Source of the DNA: Pedobacter riviphilus
Lineage (GTDB): Bacteria; Bacteroidota; Bacteroidia; Sphingobacteriales; Sphingobacteriaceae
Length of the DNA stretch: 64,000 nt
Direction of reading: 5' to 3'
Assembly: GCF_014692875.1 (NCBI RefSeq)
Contig: NZ_CP061171.1
Coordinates: forward strand, 4,526,001-4,590,000
Position numbers and translations under genes: made by a program. Each line of letters opens with the position of its first letter. Positions within the stretch are counted from its first letter, which is position 1. The notes beneath the pieces are model-generated. The model saw nothing but the letters and a program-made list of their open reading frames with translations. It had not been told where the DNA came from and made no database searches. This document shows positions 63,055 through 64,000 of the stretch, one piece after another.

Positions 63055-63897
63055 ATGAAACTAATCATACATGGCGGCTTCTTCAGCGAATCAGCTACCA
63101 ACCAGGAAACAAAAAAGGCTAAACAAGATGCTTTAGCTTTGATTGTTACGCTCGGACACGAATATCTAAAAACACATACTGCTTTAGAAACCGTGGTTTA
63201 TACTGTTGCGCTGTTGGAAGACAACGAGCTCTTTAATGCAGGTATCGGATCCCAGATCCAAAGCGACGGAAAAGTGAGATTAAGTGCCGCGCTAATGGAT
63301 GGTAAAACTGAAAAATTTAGTGGTGTAATTAATGTAGAGGATGTTAAAAACCCTATACAAATTGCACAAAACCTGCTAGCGTATGATGATCGGGTGTTAA
63401 GTGGTGCTGGCGCCCAGCAATTTGCAAGAGCAAATGGATTTGAATATTTTAATCCGATTACCCCGCAGCGCCAATCAGAATACGAAACTAAATTAAACCA
63501 AAAGAACAATAAAGGAACGGTAGGCTGTGTAGCACTCGATGCAGATGGGAATTTAGCAGCAGCAACCTCTACAGGCGGAAAAGGATTCGAAATCCCTTGT
63601 AGGGTTAGCGATTCTGCAACCGTGGCAGGCAATTACGCCAATCAATATGCAGGTATTTCTTGTACCGGAGTAGGGGAAGATATTGTAAGCGGTGCCTTAG
63701 CCGCTAAAATTGTAACCCGCGTTACTGATGGCTTTTCTTTAAAGGAAGCATCAGATAAATCTTTTACCGAACTTAAAGCTTTTGATGGCTTTGCAGGCAT
63801 TGTAGGCATATCTGCAGCAGGAGAAGTTTACCATTGCGACTCGCATCCTTACATGGTTTGGGCATCTTTTGATGTTAATTTACAGGTATTTAGCTGA
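63055..63897 (+). CDS. iaaA: Isoaspartyl peptidase/L-asparaginase (Ntn hydrolase)
   Basis: A 280-residue plant-type asparaginase. The nucleophile generated by self-cleavage is T155 in KGTVGCVALD, and IHGGFF and GNYANQYAGISCTGVGEDIV are family motifs. It cleaves beta-aspartyl dipeptides. Beside cphA and cphB, the probable substrate is the beta-Asp-Arg released by cyanophycinase, so the three genes complete synthesis and full recycling of the polymer. It has no signal peptide. Confidence 0.92.
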   Translation: MKLIIHGGFFSESATNQETKKAKQDALALIVTLGHEYLKTHTALETVVYTVALLEDNELFNAGIGSQIQSDGKVRLSAALMDGKTEKFSGVINVEDVKNPIQIAQNLLAYDDRVLSGAGAQQFARANGFEYFNPITPQRQSEYETKLNQKNNKGTVGCVALDADGNLAAATSTGGKGFEIPCRVSDSATVAGNYANQYAGISCTGVGEDIVSGALAAKIVTRVTDGFSLKEASDKSFTELKAFDGFAGIVGISAAGEVYHCDSHPYMVWASFDVNLQVFS

Positions 63898-63926
63898 AAT
63901 TAGATTTAAAGTATTATTTTTGTTGC

Positions 63927-64000
63927 ATGACCAAGATTGTATTGGCCTTAATTGGCCTTTTTGCATCATTACAACTACAAGCTCAAAATATAGATAAATC
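63927..64000 (+). CDS. Start of an exported protein (runs off right edge)
   Basis: The frame from ATG at 63927 codes for a signal peptide MTKIVLALIGLFASLQLQAQ, then NIDK. It follows the isoaspartyl peptidase by 29 bases. TATTTTTG at 63915-63922 fits a -7 box, but no -33 is clear. Identity cannot be told. Confidence 0.65.
   Translation, partial: MTKIVLALIGLFASLQLQAQNIDK

Overview
The window looks like chromosomal DNA of a Bacteroidota bacterium of the Sphingobacteriaceae, most probably Pedobacter or a close relative. The evidence is low GC content, weak Shine-Dalgarno signals, -7 boxes of the TAnnTTTG type, many TAATG stop/start overlaps, and a gene set typical of that group (DUF3109, DUF3108, DUF2480, DUF6427, DUF4834, DUF6702, DUF4476, YfhO, EpsG-type polymerase). 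The genus is inferred; no rRNA or tRNA gene was seen.

Bases 1-19257 are a surface-polysaccharide locus, all on the minus strand. In transcription order it has rmlB-rmlC-rmlD-rmlA (dTDP-L-rhamnose) closed by a terminator, a TviB-type UDP-sugar dehydrogenase, a 2-kb gene-poor stretch with a decayed copy of gmd, and then the capsule operon proper. That operon runs: PHP-type tyrosine phosphatase, Wza-like export lipoprotein, Wzc-like tyrosine autokinase, gmd, fcl (GDP-L-fucose), O-acetyltransferase, glycosyltransferase, EpsG/Wzy-like polymerase, a second glycosyltransferase-like protein, Wzx flippase, and a GT2 enzyme cut by the left edge. No initiating phosphoglycosyltransferase is visible.

Bases 19258-35448 are mostly envelope and housekeeping genes on the minus strand: coaX, an outer-membrane beta-barrel, lptC, a PpiD-like chaperone/isomerase, DUF2480, DUF3108, DUF3109, a DUF6427 membrane protein, a glycosyltransferase next to an LpxH-like metallophosphatase, and a large YfhO protein. 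A double-glycine-leader peptide gene sits on the opposite strand between lptC and ppiD. A 271-bp sequence is repeated three times in tandem at 29217-30025.

Bases 35449-53900 are mixed: an alginate-lyase-family enzyme; a GbsR/MarR regulator under a promoter overlapped by a perfect 26-bp palindrome; a DCC / TIGR01777 / SRPBCC trio; DUF4834, YwbE and DUF3472 proteins; uvrB; a truncated and frameshifted DUF4143 ATPase relic behind a 17-bp inverted repeat; an M1 aminopeptidase with a HupE/UreJ-like protein; a methyltransferase; DUF6702; a polysaccharide-deacetylase-like protein that has lost its catalytic residues; upp; a frameshifted low-molecular-weight tyrosine phosphatase; yjjG; DUF4476; and DinB.

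Bases 53934-64000 hold a lipoprotein with three HGxxxHxC repeats, a small glycan cassette (flippase, two methyltransferases, glycosyltransferase), a DUF2383 stress-type protein, and a cyanophycin module: cphA divergent from cphB and an isoaspartyl peptidase, which together could make and recycle the Asp-Arg storage polymer. Intergenic DNA throughout carries REP-like inverted repeats and an unusual degenerate period-7 repeat that often abuts, or forms part of, gene 3' ends.
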